Both the position numbers and the translations under genes were made by a program. From Agrococcus beijingensis (GTDB lineage: Bacteria; Actinomycetota; Actinomycetes; Actinomycetales; Microbacteriaceae): 64,000 nt of DNA. The first letter of the stretch is position 1, and each line of letters opens with the position of its first letter. The notes beneath the pieces are model-generated. The model saw only the letters and a list, made by a program, of their open reading frames with translations, ran no database searches and was not told the DNA's origin. Positions 36,021 through 46,943 of the stretch are shown piece after piece. The DNA is taken from NCBI RefSeq assembly GCF_030758955.1, contig NZ_CP132360.1, forward strand, positions 1,343,777-1,407,776, written 5' to 3'.

Positions 36021-36998
36021 ATGACGCTCACCGCACCCGACGCATCCGCCGCCCGCCACCCTGCGGGCCCGAGCGGCGAGGAGCTCGCCGAGCTGCAGGC
36101 CCGCTTCGACGCGATCATCGAGGCGGACCAGCGCATCGAGCCGCGCGACTGGATGCCCGACGCGTACCGCAAGACGCTGATCAGGCAGATCTCGCAGCAC
36201 GCGCACTCCGAGATCATCGGCATGCAGCCCGAGGGCAACTGGATCTCGCGCGCGCCCAGCCTGAAGCGCAAGGCCATCCTGATGGCCAAGGTGCAGGACG
36301 AGGCGGGCCACGGGCTCTACCTCTACTCGGCCGCCCAGACGCTCGGCATCAGCCGCGACGAGATGACCGAGCAGCTCATCGAGTCGCGCGCCCGCTACTC
36401 GTCGATCTTCAACTACCCCACGCCCACCTGGGCCGACATGGGCGCGATCGGCTGGCTCGTCGACGGCGCCGCGATCTGCAACCAGGTGCCGCTGTGCCGC
36501 GCCTCGTACGGCCCCTACGGCCGCGCGATGGTGCGCATCTGCAAGGAGGAGTCGTTCCACCAGCGGCAGGGCTTCGAGATCCTGCTCGAGCTCAGCCAGG
36601 GCACCGAGGCGCAGCACCGCATGGCGCAGGAGTCGGTGGACCGCTGGTACTGGCCGGCGCTCATGATGTTCGGCCCGCCCGACGACGAGTCGCCGAACTC
36701 GGCGCAGTCGATGGCGTGGAAGATCAAGCGCTTCTCGAACGACGAGCTGCGGCAGCGCTTCGTCGGCATGCTCGTGCCGCAGGCCGAGGTGCTGGGCCTC
36801 ACGCTGCCCGACCCGAACCTGCGCTGGAACGACGAGACGAAGAGCTGGGACATGTCGGAGATCGACTGGACCGAGTTCAACGAGGTGCTCGCCGGCCGCG
36901 GCCCCGCGAACGCGCAGCGCATCCAGCACCGCCGCGAGGCGCACGAGGACGGCGCCTGGGTGCGCGAGGCGGCCGCCGCGTATGCGCGCCGTGGCTGA
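36021..36998 (+). CDS. paaA: Phenylacetyl-CoA epoxidase catalytic subunit
   Basis: 325-residue di-iron oxygenase subunit that, with PaaB, PaaC and the PaaE reductase, epoxidises the ring of phenylacetyl-CoA. Iron-ligand motifs are present: [11 protein letters not shown] near residue 70, [12 protein letters not shown] near 94 and [13 protein letters not shown] near 173, giving the E-x2-H pairs. Substrate-pocket sequence [19 protein letters not shown] matches the family closely. GGAGG site before the ATG. A hairpin spans its stop codon, ahead of paaB. Confidence 0.97.
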   Translation: MTLTAPDASAARHPAGPSGEELAELQARFDAIIEADQRIEPRDWMPDAYRKTLIRQISQHAHSEIIGMQPEGNWISRAPSLKRKAILMAKVQDEAGHGLYLYSAAQTLGISRDEMTEQLIESRARYSSIFNYPTPTWADMGAIGWLVDGAAICNQVPLCRASYGPYGRAMVRICKEESFHQRQGFEILLELSQGTEAQHRMAQESVDRWYWPALMMFGPPDDESPNSAQSMAWKIKRFSNDELRQRFVGMLVPQAEVLGLTLPDPNLRWNDETKSWDMSEIDWTEFNEVLAGRGPANAQRIQHRREAHEDGAWVREAAAAYARRG

Positions 36999-37032
36999 GG
37001 GTGAAGGCCATTTCTGGCCTTCACCGCCACGG
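36989..37032 (+). repeat. Intercistronic hairpin between paaA and paaB
   Basis: Inner 11-bp stem GGTGAAGGCCA-TTTC-TGGCCTTCACC (37000-37025), outer stem CCGTGGC/GCCACGG (36989-36995, 37026-37032) and a 4-base one-sided bulge. The paaA stop lies in the bulge. It could stabilise paaA mRNA or partly terminate, setting the PaaA level relative to PaaB. Confidence 0.8.
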
Positions 37033-37095
37033 CTAGCGCCGGGGTCCGTCCCGGGCCCCGGTCCTGCAGAGCAATCGATCATGAGGGAGACGAAG

Positions 37096-37401
37096 ATGTC
37101 GACACCCGGAGACGTCGCCGGCGAGGGCTGGCCCCTGTACGAGGTGTTCGTGCGCGCCAACCGCGGCCTGAGCCACGTGCACGTCGGCTCGCTGCACGCG
37201 CCCGACGACGACATGGCGCTGCGCAACGCGCGCGACCTCTACACCCGCCGCAACGAGGGCGTCTCGGTGTGGGTGGCCCGCTCGACCGCCATCACCACGA
37301 GCGACCCCGACATGAAGGGCGCCTTCTTCGAGAGCCCCGCGGGCAAGAACTACCGCCACGCGAAGTACTACGAGAAGAGCGCGGAGGTGCCCCACCTGTG
37401 A
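37096..37401 (+). CDS. paaB: Phenylacetyl-CoA epoxidase subunit PaaB
   Basis: 101-residue small subunit (E. coli 95) that bridges the PaaA-PaaC heterodimers. Typical sequences: WPLYEVFVRANRGLSHVHVGS near residue 12, ALRNARDLYTRRNEGVSVWV near 43 and FFESPAGKNYRHAKYYE near 78. ATG 37096 is preferred since GGGAG precedes it; ATG 37081 is in frame. Stop overlaps the paaC GTG as GTGA. Confidence 0.95.
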   Translation: MSTPGDVAGEGWPLYEVFVRANRGLSHVHVGSLHAPDDDMALRNARDLYTRRNEGVSVWVARSTAITTSDPDMKGAFFESPAGKNYRHAKYYEKSAEVPHL

Positions 37402-38291
37402 ACGCGCAGCCGCAGCGCGATGCCGCAGCCATCGCCGCAGAGCACCAGGCCGACACCGAAGCCGTGCACGGCGACGTGAGCGTCGACGAGACGACCCTCT
37501 CGGCAGAGCTGGCGGGGGCGGATGCGTCGGCGACGGCGAGCGCGGACGTCGCGGAGTACGCGATGCGGCTCGGCGACGACGCGCTGATCCTCTCGCAGCG
37601 CCTCGGCTGGTGGATCTCGCGGGCCCCCGAGCTCGAGGAGGACATGGCGCTCGGCAACATCGCGCTCGACCTGCTCGGGCACGCCCGCAGCCTCCTGCAC
37701 TACGCGGGCAGCGCATCCGGCCGTTCCGAGGACGACCTGGCCTACTGGCGCGACGAGCCCGAGTTCCGCTGCGCGTGGCTCTTCGAGCAGCCGAACGGCG
37801 ACTTCGCGCACACGATCGCGCGCGGACTCATCGCGTCGATCTGGATGCAGGAGCTCTACACGGCGCTGTCGCAGTCGACGGATGCGTCGCTGGCGGCCAT
37901 CGGGGCGAAGTCGGTCAAGGAGGTGGCCTACCACCGCGACCACGCCGTGCAGTGGACGCTGCGCCTGGCCGGCGGCACCGACGAGTCGCGCCGCCGCCTG
38001 CTGGTGGCGCTGACCGACCTGTGGCCGTACACCGACGAGCTGTTCCGCGACGACGAGCTGCACGAGCGCCTGGAGGGCGTCGCGCCGCGGCCGTCGGGCC
38101 TGCGCGCGGGATTCGATGAGATCTGGAGCGCGGTGCTCGCCGAGGCCGAGATCACCGAGGCCGACTTCACGAACTCGAAGATCGGCCAGTCGTCGGGCGG
38201 CGGCCGCCACGGCAACCACTCCACGCACCTGGGGCCGTTGCTGGCCGAGATGCAGGTGCTGGCCCGAGCGCACCCGGGAGCCTCCTGGTGA
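37398..38291 (+). CDS. paaC: Phenylacetyl-CoA epoxidase structural subunit PaaC
   Basis: 297-residue ferritin-like partner of PaaA. A ~45-residue Ala-rich N-terminal extension precedes the conserved core (YAMRLGDDALILSQRLGWW, LGNIALDLLGHARSLL, EVAYHRDHAVQWTLRLAGGT). Iron-binding residues are largely lost in the family, so it is structural. GTG start within GTGA overlapping paaB; the end overlaps paaD the same way, so B-C-D are coupled. Confidence 0.95.
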   Translation: MNAQPQRDAAAIAAEHQADTEAVHGDVSVDETTLSAELAGADASATASADVAEYAMRLGDDALILSQRLGWWISRAPELEEDMALGNIALDLLGHARSLLHYAGSASGRSEDDLAYWRDEPEFRCAWLFEQPNGDFAHTIARGLIASIWMQELYTALSQSTDASLAAIGAKSVKEVAYHRDHAVQWTLRLAGGTDESRRRLLVALTDLWPYTDELFRDDELHERLEGVAPRPSGLRAGFDEIWSAVLAEAEITEADFTNSKIGQSSGGGRHGNHSTHLGPLLAEMQVLARAHPGASW

Positions 38292-38794
38292 ACAGCACCA
38301 CCGCATCCGCCCCCTCGGTCGTCGAAGCCCGTCGCATCGCGGCGACCGTCGTCGACCCCGAGGTGCCGGTGCTCACCATCGACGACCTCGGCGTGCTGCG
38401 CGACGTGCGGCTCGACGGCCAGACGGTCGTCGTCACCCTCACCCCCACCTACTCGGGCTGCCCGGCGATCGACCAGATGCGCGACGACGTGCTGCTGACG
38501 CTCACCGCGGAGGGCTTCACGCACGTGCGGGTCGACTTCACGCTCAGCCCCGCGTGGACGACCGACTGGATGAGCGAGGCCGGCAAGCAGAAGCTCGAGC
38601 AGTACGGCATCGCCCCGCCCACGCACCGCGCGGGCGAGCGCTCGGGCCCGATCCCGCTGTCGCTGGGCGTCAAGTGCCCGCGCTGCGGCAGCCTGCGCAC
38701 GCGCGAGGTGTCGCGCTTCGGCTCGACCGCCTGCAAGAGCCACTTCGAGTGCCTCGCGTGCCTCGAGCCCTTCGACCACTTCAAGGTGCATTGA
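38288..38794 (+). CDS. paaD: Phenylacetyl-CoA epoxidase maturation protein PaaD
   Basis: 168-residue protein with an N-terminal DUF59/SUF-T-like domain (VEARRIAATVVDPEVPVLT, VTLTPTYSGCPAIDQM with the conserved Cys) and a C-terminal zinc-ribbon (CPRCGS ... CKSHFECLACLEPF). It is thought to assist iron-sulfur or di-iron centre assembly of the epoxidase. GTG start overlaps paaC by four bases; paaE follows one base after its stop. Confidence 0.93.
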   Translation: MNSTTASAPSVVEARRIAATVVDPEVPVLTIDDLGVLRDVRLDGQTVVVTLTPTYSGCPAIDQMRDDVLLTLTAEGFTHVRVDFTLSPAWTTDWMSEAGKQKLEQYGIAPPTHRAGERSGPIPLSLGVKCPRCGSLRTREVSRFGSTACKSHFECLACLEPFDHFKVH

Positions 38795-38795
38795 C

Positions 38796-39938
38796 ATGGC
38801 GGCGATCAACTTGGGCTCGACCGGGCTGGGGATGGGCGCGGCGCGCCGGCGCGGGCAGTTCCACGCGCTCGAGGTCGCCGACGTGCGGCCGCTGACCGCC
38901 GAGTCGGTCGAGGTCACCTTCGCGGTGCCCGACGAGCTGGAGGATGCGTTCGGCTACGTCGCCGGCCAGCACCTGGCGCTGCGCGCGACCATCGACGGGC
39001 AGGAGATGCGCCGCTCGTACTCGATCTGCCGGCCACCCAGCCCTGGCGCGATCTCGGTGGCCATCAAGCGCGACCTCGGCGGCCGCTTCTCGACCTGGGC
39101 GAACACCGAGCTGCAGGCGGGCGACCGCATCGACGTGATGAGCCCGCAGGGCACCTTCACCTCGGCGCTCGACGACGTCGACGGCGCGCACGTCGTGGGC
39201 ATCGCCGCGGGCTCGGGCATCACGCCCATGATGGCGCTCGCGCACGAGGTGCTCTCGCGCTCCGACACCTCGACCTTCTCGCTGCTGTTCTCGAACCGCT
39301 CGACGCTCGACGTGATGTTCATCGAGGAGCTCGCCGACCTCAAGGACCGCTACCCCGCGCGCCTCGCGCTGCACCACGTGCTCTCGCGCGAGCAGCGCGC
39401 GTCGCCGCTGATGTCGGGCCGGCTCGACCAGGAGCGGCTCGAGACGATCCTCGCGCAGCTGATCCGCCCCGAGTCGGTCGACGAGTGGTTCCTCTGCGGG
39501 CCGTTCGAGCTCGTGCAGCTGTGCCGCGACGTGCTGGGGGCGAAGGGCGTCGACCCGGCGCACGTGCGCTTCGAGCTCTTCACCACAGGCAAGCCGGATG
39601 CCGCCGGTGGCGACCGCGGGCGGCCCGTGCAGGTGGCGGCGGGCGAAGGCACCTGGACGCTCGACTTCACCCTCGACGGGCAGTCGTCGCAGGTGGAGTC
39701 GCCCACGTCGGCGCGCGAGTCGATCCTGAACGCGGCGCTGCGGGTGCGGCCCGACGTGCCGTTCGCCTGCGCGGGCGGCGTCTGCGGCACCTGCCGCGCG
39801 AAGGTCGTGTCGGGCAGCGTGAGCATGACCGAGAACTACGCGCTCGAGCCCGACGAGCTCGAGCGCGGCTACGTCCTCACCTGCCAGTCGCACCCGAAGG
39901 GCGACACGACCAGGGTGGTCGTCGACTACGACATTTGA
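38796..39938 (+). CDS. paaE: Phenylacetyl-CoA epoxidase reductase PaaE
   Basis: 380-residue NADPH-dependent reductase delivering electrons to the PaaA di-iron site. FAD-binding RRSYSICRPP near residue 70, NADP site GIAAGSGITPMMAL near 135 and a C-terminal plant-type [2Fe-2S] domain with CAGGVCGTCRAKV near 325 and a fourth Cys in LTCQSHP near 365. ATG one base after the paaD stop. Its stop codon sits in the stem of a downstream hairpin. Confidence 0.96.
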   Translation: MAAINLGSTGLGMGAARRRGQFHALEVADVRPLTAESVEVTFAVPDELEDAFGYVAGQHLALRATIDGQEMRRSYSICRPPSPGAISVAIKRDLGGRFSTWANTELQAGDRIDVMSPQGTFTSALDDVDGAHVVGIAAGSGITPMMALAHEVLSRSDTSTFSLLFSNRSTLDVMFIEELADLKDRYPARLALHHVLSREQRASPLMSGRLDQERLETILAQLIRPESVDEWFLCGPFELVQLCRDVLGAKGVDPAHVRFELFTTGKPDAAGGDRGRPVQVAAGEGTWTLDFTLDGQSSQVESPTSARESILNAALRVRPDVPFACAGGVCGTCRAKVVSGSVSMTENYALEPDELERGYVLTCQSHPKGDTTRVVVDYDI

Positions 39939-39979
39939 GCCCGGAGGACTCACCCTTGTGGTGAGTCTGTAGGGCTCAA
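39935..39979 (+). terminator. Two-part hairpin at the end of paaABCDE
   Basis: Outer stem TTGAGCCC/GGGCTCAA (39935-39942, 39972-39979), unpaired 4-base boxes GGAG/TGTA, inner stem GACTCACC/GGTGAGTC (39947-39954, 39960-39967), loop CTTGT. It includes the paaE stop codon. Likely terminator; architecture matches other palindromes in the window. Confidence 0.8.
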
Positions 39980-40058
39980 GATCGAGTAGCCGCCGCAGGC
40001 GGCGTATCGAGATCCGGTCACGCATCTCGCTACGGCCCTGCGGGCATACTCGAGACCT
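39980..40058. repeat. Two tandem family B palindromic repeats
   Basis: Copy 1: TCGA-GTAG-CCGCC-GCA-GGCGG-CGTA-TCGA at 39982-40010. Copy 2, more diverged: TCTCG-CTACG-GCCC-TGC-GGGC-ATACT-CGAGA at 40025-40055, with GGTC and GACC at its outer edges. They lie between paaE and paaG, in opposite order to the copy at 34071. Confidence 0.8.
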
Positions 40059-40080
40059 GTGTCCGAGTGAAGGGGTTCCC

Positions 40081-40854
40081 ATGATCGAGCTGCAGATCAC
40101 CGACGGCATCGCCGAGGTCGTGCTGAACGCGCCCGAGAAGCGCAACGCGCTCGACGCATCCGCTCTCACTGAATTGGCGGATGCGTTCACTCGCGCCGAG
40201 CGGGCGGGCGTGCGCGCGCTCGTCCTGCGCGGCGAGGGCAAGGTGTTCTGCGCCGGCCGCGACATCTCGCAGGTCGACCCGCGCACCGACGACACGATCG
40301 GGTACCTGCGCGACGGCCTGCAGCCGCTGCTGCAGCAGATCGCCGCGTTCCCGGCGCCCACCTTCGCGGCCGTGCAGGGCGCGGCGCTCGGGGTCGGCCT
40401 CGGACTGCTGATCGCTACCGACGTGGTCTACGTCGCCGAGACCGCGAAGTTCGGCAGCCCGTTCGCGGCGCTCGGCGCCACGCTCGACTCGGGCGGCCAC
40501 GCGCTCCTCTTCGAGCGGCTGGGCGCGCACCGCACGCTCGACCTGATCTACTCGGGCCGGCTGATGACCGGCGCCGAGGCGGTCGCCGCCGGCCTGTTCT
40601 CGCAGGCGCTGCCCGACGTGTCGCTGCTCGAGACGACGCGGGCCGCCGCGGCGCACGCGGCGCAGGGCCCGACGCTGGCGTTCATCGCGTCGAAGGAGCT
40701 GATCCGGGGCCTCCGCGACGAGCGGCTGGGGCTGTGGCAGTCGATGGGCGGCGAGAGCGCGGCGCAGGCAGCGCTGGCCGAGACCGTCGACTACCGCGAG
40801 GGCTTCGCGGCGTTCCAGCAGAAGCGCACGCCCACCTTCACCGGACGCGACTGA
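40081..40854 (+). CDS. paaG: 1,2-epoxyphenylacetyl-CoA isomerase
   Basis: 257-residue crotonase-fold isomerase converting the ring epoxide to oxepin-CoA. Oxyanion segments KVFCAGRDISQ near residue 56 and AALGVGLGLLIATDVVY near 101; the catalytic Asp is in GATLDSGGHALL near 139, where hydratases would have Glu, supporting PaaG over PaaF. AAGGGG site before ATG 40081. It lies beyond a terminator-like hairpin and two repeats, so it may have its own promoter. Confidence 0.9.
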   Translation: MIELQITDGIAEVVLNAPEKRNALDASALTELADAFTRAERAGVRALVLRGEGKVFCAGRDISQVDPRTDDTIGYLRDGLQPLLQQIAAFPAPTFAAVQGAALGVGLGLLIATDVVYVAETAKFGSPFAALGATLDSGGHALLFERLGAHRTLDLIYSGRLMTGAEAVAAGLFSQALPDVSLLETTRAAAAHAAQGPTLAFIASKELIRGLRDERLGLWQSMGGESAAQAALAETVDYREGFAAFQQKRTPTFTGRD

Positions 40855-40895
40855 GCCCTGCCGGTCGACCCGACACGACGCATCCGCCCTCGCCC

Positions 40896-41690
40896 ATGAC
40901 CCGCATCGATCACCTCGCCGCGCTCGCCGACCTGCAGCAGCGGTTCCTCGACACGACCCGGCGCGCTGACCCGGCCACGCCGATCCCGTGGCTCGGCCGC
41001 TGGAAGGTCGAGCAGCTGGTGGTGCACCTGGCGCGCATCCACCACTGGGCGGCGGCGCAGGCGCGATGCGAGCAGGAGAGGCCGCTCGGACGCGGGCCGT
41101 TCGCCGACCTGCCCGGGCTCTACGCCGAGTGCGCGGCCGAGCTGCGGGCGACGCTCGCCGAGCTCGACCCCGACGCGCGCGCCTGGGCCCTCGTCGACGA
41201 CGGCGTGCCCCGCGGCGAGCAGACCGGCACCGTGCGCTTCTGGCACCGCCGGCAGCTGCACGAGACGCTCGTGCACCTGTGGGATCTGCGCACCGCTGTC
41301 GGCGAGCCGCTCGGTGTCGACGGAACGCTCAGTGCCGACGGAACGCTCAGTGCCGACGACGCGCTCGGTGCCGACGACGCGTTCGCCGCCGATGAGGCGC
41401 TCTGGCTCGACTGCCTCGACGAGGTCGTCACCGTCATGCACCCGCGGCAGCTGCGGCTCGAGCGCGTGCCGCCGCCCGCGGCCCGGCTCGTCTTCCGACC
41501 TGCAGGGGCGGATGCCTCCCTCGCACTCACCGGGGCACCCGACGGCGCCGCCGAGATCGTCATCGCCGGGCCGGCACGGTCGCTGGCGCTGCTGGCCTGG
41601 GGTCGCCTCGGGCTCGCTGCGGAGGGCATCGAGGTGCGCGGCGACCGCGACCTGGCTGCAGCCGTGCTGGATGCCGGCCTGACGCCGTAG
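40896..41690 (+). CDS. Maleylpyruvate-isomerase-family (MDMPI) protein
   Basis: 264 residues. An N-terminal DinB-like MDMPI domain (LGRWKVEQLVVHLARIHHWAAAQ, FWHRRQLHETLVHLWDLR) supplies the His metal ligands; the C-terminal domain is SCP2-like (LVFRPAGADASLALTG, RSLALLAWGRLG). Related enzymes use mycothiol as cofactor. Between them, residues ~142-165 are an in-frame expansion of four 18-bp units (41319-41390) encoding DGTLSA/DDALGA-type repeats. No clear ribosome site. Exact reaction unknown; proximity to paaG does not by itself make it part of that pathway. Confidence 0.82.
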   Translation: MTRIDHLAALADLQQRFLDTTRRADPATPIPWLGRWKVEQLVVHLARIHHWAAAQARCEQERPLGRGPFADLPGLYAECAAELRATLAELDPDARAWALVDDGVPRGEQTGTVRFWHRRQLHETLVHLWDLRTAVGEPLGVDGTLSADGTLSADDALGADDAFAADEALWLDCLDEVVTVMHPRQLRLERVPPPAARLVFRPAGADASLALTGAPDGAAEIVIAGPARSLALLAWGRLGLAAEGIEVRGDRDLAAAVLDAGLTP

Positions 41691-41757
41691 GCGACTCGCG
41701 CGCGAACATCCGGTGAACGCGGCGGGATCGAGCTCCGCGGTGGGGGACAATGATCGC

Positions 41758-42531
41758 GTGACCAGCACCACCGCGCAGATCCCCGTCGGCCAGCCGCTCT
41801 ACGGCGCGTCGTTCGGGGCGTCGATCAGGCGCTTCTTCCGCGGCTACGTGAAGTTCTCGGGCCGGGCGAGCCGCAGCGAGTTCTGGTGGGCGATGCTGTT
41901 CACCTTCCTCATCTCGCTCGTGGTGCAGGTGCCGTTCTGGATCGCCTGGGCCGCGGTGATGGCGTCGACGTTCCGAGCCGACTCCTTGAACCCGGGCTCG
42001 GCCGGCTTCGCGTCGGCGGAGGCGGAGATGCTCGGCTCGCTGGGCACGATGATGATCTTCGTCGTGCTGCTGTCGCTGGTGTCGCTCGCGATCGTGCTGC
42101 CGACCTACGCGGTCATGTGGCGGCGGCTGCAGGACGCGAACTTCCACGGTGCCCTCGCGCTGCTGAGCCTGGTCGGCTTCGGCATCGTGCCGATCATCAT
42201 GTGCATCCTGCCCTCGAACCCGGCCGGAGTGCAGTACGACCCCGGTGCGCGGGCGCAGCTCGCGAGCGGCTACGGCGCGTACGGGCAGCAGCAGGCCTGG
42301 GCGCAGGACCCGTATGGGCAGCAGGCCTACGGCCAGGCGCCGCAGCAGTCGAGCAGCCCGGCCTACGGGCAGCCGACGAGCAGCCCGGCCTACGGCCAGC
42401 CCGCGGTCAGCCCCGCCTACGGACAGCCCTCCGGCGAGCAGCAGTACGGCGAGCCACAGTACGGAGCGCAGTCCTACGGCGGCCAGTCGTACGGCGGCCA
42501 GCCCTACGGGCAGCAGCCGCAGCAGCCCTGA
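41758..42531 (+). CDS. DUF805 membrane protein with YGQ-rich tail
   Basis: 257 residues. Residues ~20-150 form a DUF805 domain: amphipathic GYVKFSGRASRSEFWWAMLF, then about three to four membrane helices and MWRRLQDANFHGAL. The C-terminal ~95 residues are low-complexity, built from PAYGQP, QQYGEP and SYGGQ units, likely cytoplasmic and disordered. Function unknown. GTG 41758 is chosen because GACAAT, after a G-run, lies six bases upstream (leaderless pattern). Confidence 0.85.
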   Translation: MTSTTAQIPVGQPLYGASFGASIRRFFRGYVKFSGRASRSEFWWAMLFTFLISLVVQVPFWIAWAAVMASTFRADSLNPGSAGFASAEAEMLGSLGTMMIFVVLLSLVSLAIVLPTYAVMWRRLQDANFHGALALLSLVGFGIVPIIMCILPSNPAGVQYDPGARAQLASGYGAYGQQQAWAQDPYGQQAYGQAPQQSSSPAYGQPTSSPAYGQPAVSPAYGQPSGEQQYGEPQYGAQSYGGQSYGGQPYGQQPQQP

Positions 42532-42621
42532 CCGGGGCGCCGGCGCGGCGCCGCTCCTGGGCAGCCGCTGCTCCATGGCGACCTCCGTCGGCCCGATCCG
42601 TGCAGGAGCCAACGGCGGCGC

Positions 42622-43653
42622 TCACCCGAGCAGCGCCGCCACGCGCTCGGCGGTGCCCCACGAGAGCGTCATGCCTGAGCCGCCGTGGCCGTAGGCGGCG
42701 ATCACGCGCAGCGCCCGCCTCGGCACCTCCTCGATGCGCAGCGTGGCACGGCCGGGCCGCAGCCCGACCGCCCGCGACAGGATCCGCTGCCCGGCGACCG
42801 CCGGCACCAGCGCCTCGCAGCGCTCGATGATGGCCGCCTCGGTCGCCGGGTCGGGCTCGAGCGACGTCGCGCCCACATCGTGCGTGCCGCCCAGCACCAC
42901 GCAATCGCGACGCGGCAGCACGTAGGTGAGCCCTGCCGGGTTCTCGTCGTCGATCACGAACGCGTCGATGCCCAACCCGTCGATGCCGAACCCGTCGATG
43001 CCGAACCCGTCGATGCCGAACCCGTCGACGCCGGGGTGCTCGACCCGCACCACCTGCCCGCGCACGGGCACCACGTTCGCGTCGTCGCCGAGCAGCGCTC
43101 CCCCGCGCGCCCCGGCGGCCACGACGACGACGTCGAAGTCGTGCGCCAGCGCATCCACGTCGTCGACGACCCGGCGCTCGAACCGCACGCCGAGCGCCGC
43201 GCACCGCGCCCGCAGCCACGGCAGGTACAGCGACATCGTGGCGAGCGGCGCGGTCGTGCTCATCGCGGTCGCACCGGCGCCCAGCGCAGCGGCCGCGACG
43301 CCGAAGGCGGGCAGGTCGGATGCGTGGACCTCGGTCGCGCGCAGCATGGTCGTCCAGGAGCGGTCGGGGTCGGGCGACCGCTCGATGATGAGGCCGCGGC
43401 GCAGGTCGATGCCCGCGTCGGGCTCGTGCGTCGCGAGCGCGGTGAGGCGCGCGAGCGTGGTGGCGAGCATGGTGTCGACGGCGGCGGAGCGCTCGGCGGC
43501 GTACGGGAACCAGACGGCGCCGGCGATCGCCGACGTCGTCTCGAGGGGCTCGAGGTCTGCCAGCACGGTGACGCGCCGACCGGCCGTCGCGAGCTCGTGC
43601 GCGATCGACAGCCCGATGACGCCGGCGCCCACCACCGCGATGCGCTCGCCCAT
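42622..43653 (-). CDS. D-amino-acid oxidase-like FAD enzyme with GFGID tandem insert
   Basis: 343-residue flavoenzyme of the D-amino-acid oxidase type. Rossmann motif VVGAGVIGLSIAHELATAG at the N-terminus, SAIAGAVWFPY near residue 42, VPVRGQVVRV near 193 and the C-terminal AYGHGGSGMTLSWG that contacts FAD. An in-frame run of four 15-bp units (42964-43023) encodes GFGID/GLGID repeats directly after VRVEHPGVD, absent from typical family members. Oxidative deamination of D-amino acids is the family reaction. GAGGAGG before ATG 43653. A family A palindrome follows upstream. Confidence 0.88.
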   Translation of the reverse strand: MGERIAVVGAGVIGLSIAHELATAGRRVTVLADLEPLETTSAIAGAVWFPYAAERSAAVDTMLATTLARLTALATHEPDAGIDLRRGLIIERSPDPDRSWTTMLRATEVHASDLPAFGVAAAALGAGATAMSTTAPLATMSLYLPWLRARCAALGVRFERRVVDDVDALAHDFDVVVVAAGARGGALLGDDANVVPVRGQVVRVEHPGVDGFGIDGFGIDGFGIDGLGIDAFVIDDENPAGLTYVLPRRDCVVLGGTHDVGATSLEPDPATEAAIIERCEALVPAVAGQRILSRAVGLRPGRATLRIEEVPRRALRVIAAYGHGGSGMTLSWGTAERVAALLG

Positions 43654-43661
43654 GCTGCCTC

Positions 43662-43724
43662 CTCAACGTGTCAGGTGCTCGCTCGACGCGATTATCTCGT
43701 CGTGCACGCACCTGGCACGTTGAG
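43662..43724. repeat. 63-bp palindromic repeat, family A copy 2
   Basis: CTCAACGTGTCAGGTGC at 43662-43678 pairs with the complement at 43708-43724 (one mismatch), and pairing continues with a few mismatches to the centre GATTATC. Same length as the copy at 25708-25770 and ~76% identical. It fills almost the whole 72-bp gap between two minus-strand genes. Confidence 0.9.
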
Positions 43725-43725
43725 A

Positions 43726-44142
43726 TCAGTGGAGCGGGATCGCCTCGAGCGGATCGCCGCGGTCGACGTAGAGGGATGCGCCGGGCGCGGTCGCTGCCGC
43801 GAGCTGCGCCAGCGCGGCGGCCTCGAGCTCGGGGTGGCGGCCGTCGAGCGCGCCGACGCGGATGGCGACGACGAGGTCGAACGGCTGCTCGTCGCGCTTG
43901 AGCCGGAAGGTCTCGGCGGTCGAGACGCGGAAGTCGAGGCTGCCGTGGTCGGAAGCCCGCTCGGCGGCCTGGATCGCCGTCGGCGAGCGATCGACGCCCA
44001 GCACGTAGCCCTCGGCGCCGACGCGCGCGGCCATCGCCCGCGCGAGCGCGCCCGGGCCGCAGCCCACCTCGAGCACCCGCATGCCCGGTCGCAGCGGCAG
44101 CGCGTCGAGCACCGCCGCGAGTCGCGGGGAGAGATCTGCCAT
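43726..44142 (-). CDS. SAM-dependent methyltransferase (short)
   Basis: 138-residue class I methyltransferase, near the minimum size for the fold. SAM-binding motif I is VLEVGCGPGALARAM near residue 24, followed by LGVDRSPTAI and the acidic PFDLVVAIRVGAL segment. The C-terminal substrate-binding strands are short. Substrate unknown. GAGGAGG before ATG 44142. Co-directional with the D-amino-acid oxidase gene, separated by a family A palindrome. Confidence 0.85.
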   Translation of the reverse strand: MADLSPRLAAVLDALPLRPGMRVLEVGCGPGALARAMAARVGAEGYVLGVDRSPTAIQAAERASDHGSLDFRVSTAETFRLKRDEQPFDLVVAIRVGALDGRHPELEAAALAQLAAATAPGASLYVDRGDPLEAIPLH

Positions 44143-44213
44143 GACGCCTCCTCAGCTCGGTGCATGAGCGCCTTGGCCACTGAGCATGGCGGGGCGGTCG
44201 GGACCGCACAAGA

Positions 44214-44247
44214 GCGAACCCCCGACGATCGGCCGTCGGGGGTTCGC
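44214..44247 (-). terminator. Intrinsic terminator of the ClpC-like gene
   Basis: Perfect 14-bp stem (GCGAACCCCCGACG and its complement) with a 6-base loop, 11 bases past the stop codon, followed on the minus strand by TCTTGTG. Confidence 0.9.
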
Positions 44248-44257
44248 TGCGGCGCCG

Positions 44258-46789
<2,532 letters not shown>

Positions 46790-46806
46790 GTGCATCCCTT
46801 CAAGAA

Positions 46807-46827
46807 CTTGAGTGTGCTCGACTCAAG
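46807..46827 (-). promoter_or_regulatory. HAIR element (HspR-binding inverted repeat)
   Basis: CTTGAGT-N7-ACTCAAG, an exact match to the HspR-associated inverted repeat, 17 bases before the ClpC-like start codon. In actinobacteria HspR with DnaK represses clpB and dnaK operons through this site. Confidence 0.93.
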
Positions 46828-46943
46828 TTAGAACATCGAAGGCGTGCGCGCATTCCCGTTCGCCCAGGGCGAGCGGACGACGAGCGCCCGTGCTCCGCAA
46901 CGTACTGCGGCAGCGCGGGCGCGTCGACGGGTGGGTTCGCGGC

